A model generated the notes under the pieces. That model was not told where the DNA came from, searched no databases, and saw only the letters and a program-made list of their open reading frames with translations. Shown here in pieces: positions 63,955 to 64,000 of a stretch of DNA of 64,000 nucleotides (position 1 is the stretch's first letter; each line of letters opens with the position of its first letter). The position numbers were made by a program, and so were the translations under genes. The stretch is from Thereva unica (Eukaryota; Arthropoda; Insecta; Diptera; Therevidae): contig OX465283.1 of NCBI GenBank assembly GCA_949987705.1, forward strand, positions 78,811,720 to 78,875,719. Direction: 5' to 3'.

Positions 63955-64000
63955 GCACTATCTGACTTTGAGTACCAATATGAAACCCTCCAAGTATCAA

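Overview
The window looks like insect nuclear DNA: AT-rich, with introns of about 55-160 nt, a THAP-type P-element-like transposase, BEL/Pao and Ty3/gypsy LTR retrotransposons, and Jockey/CR1-like and RTE-like LINEs. That mix suggests an arthropod, and I would guess a dipteran, but this is inference. I found no convincing conserved host gene. Almost everything readable is transposable-element DNA, much of it nested, with target-site duplications (TSDs) that give the order of insertion. A 200-base run of N at 7537-7736 is an assembly gap.

Layout, left to right. 0.87-2.86 kb: degraded RTE-like LINE (-). 2.97-3.77 kb: palindrome with two equal 376-bp arms. 3.9-5.15 kb: small inverted repeat, then an eroded R1/I-like LINE tail. 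5.9-10.7 kb: Jockey-like LINE fragment split by a hAT-like element, whose right TSD is split by a long-TIR (terminal inverted repeat) element holding a two-exon truncated gene and a piggyBac-like MITE; a further MITE follows. 10.7-14.6 kb: mostly unassigned. 14.7-17.2 kb: RTE-like LINE with 11-bp TSD and an open RT frame. 17.58-17.85 kb: TA-flanked MITE. 18.2-32.4 kb: P-element-like transposon with about 980-bp TIRs, interrupted three times: by a MITE in its transposase, by an RT-less gypsy element with two LTRs that look identical, and by a 4.7-kb TIR element that itself holds a solo LTR and LINE debris.

32.9-36.0 kb: LINE with an intact 967-aa endonuclease-RT frame and a structured 3' end that recurs at 29.7 and 38.2 kb. 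37.2-38.3 kb: decayed relative. 38.3-38.6 kb: MITE. 38.95-43.04 kb: TA-flanked TIR element encoding an unfamiliar Cys-rich protein and carrying a foldback MITE of its own end-type inside its coding region. 43.3-43.7 kb: Tc1 fragment. 46.0-46.3 kb: TACATAGTA-type minisatellite. 46.3-49.3 kb: another RTE-like LINE (-). 49.8-59.2 kb: gypsy element (-) split in its integrase by a 6.3-kb CR1/Jockey-like LINE, which itself carries a MITE in ORF1. 59.2-59.5 kb: three tiny GT-AG introns. 59.5-64 kb: BEL/Pao-like element whose 1192-aa frame is Gag-protease joined to about 545 unfamiliar residues where RT should be.

Most interesting: the BEL chimera, four periodic hairpins in its leader with compensating stem changes, the 38.95-43.04 kb element and its self-family MITE, nuclear-receptor-like motifs in the foldback arms, and the recurring LINE 3' hairpin.
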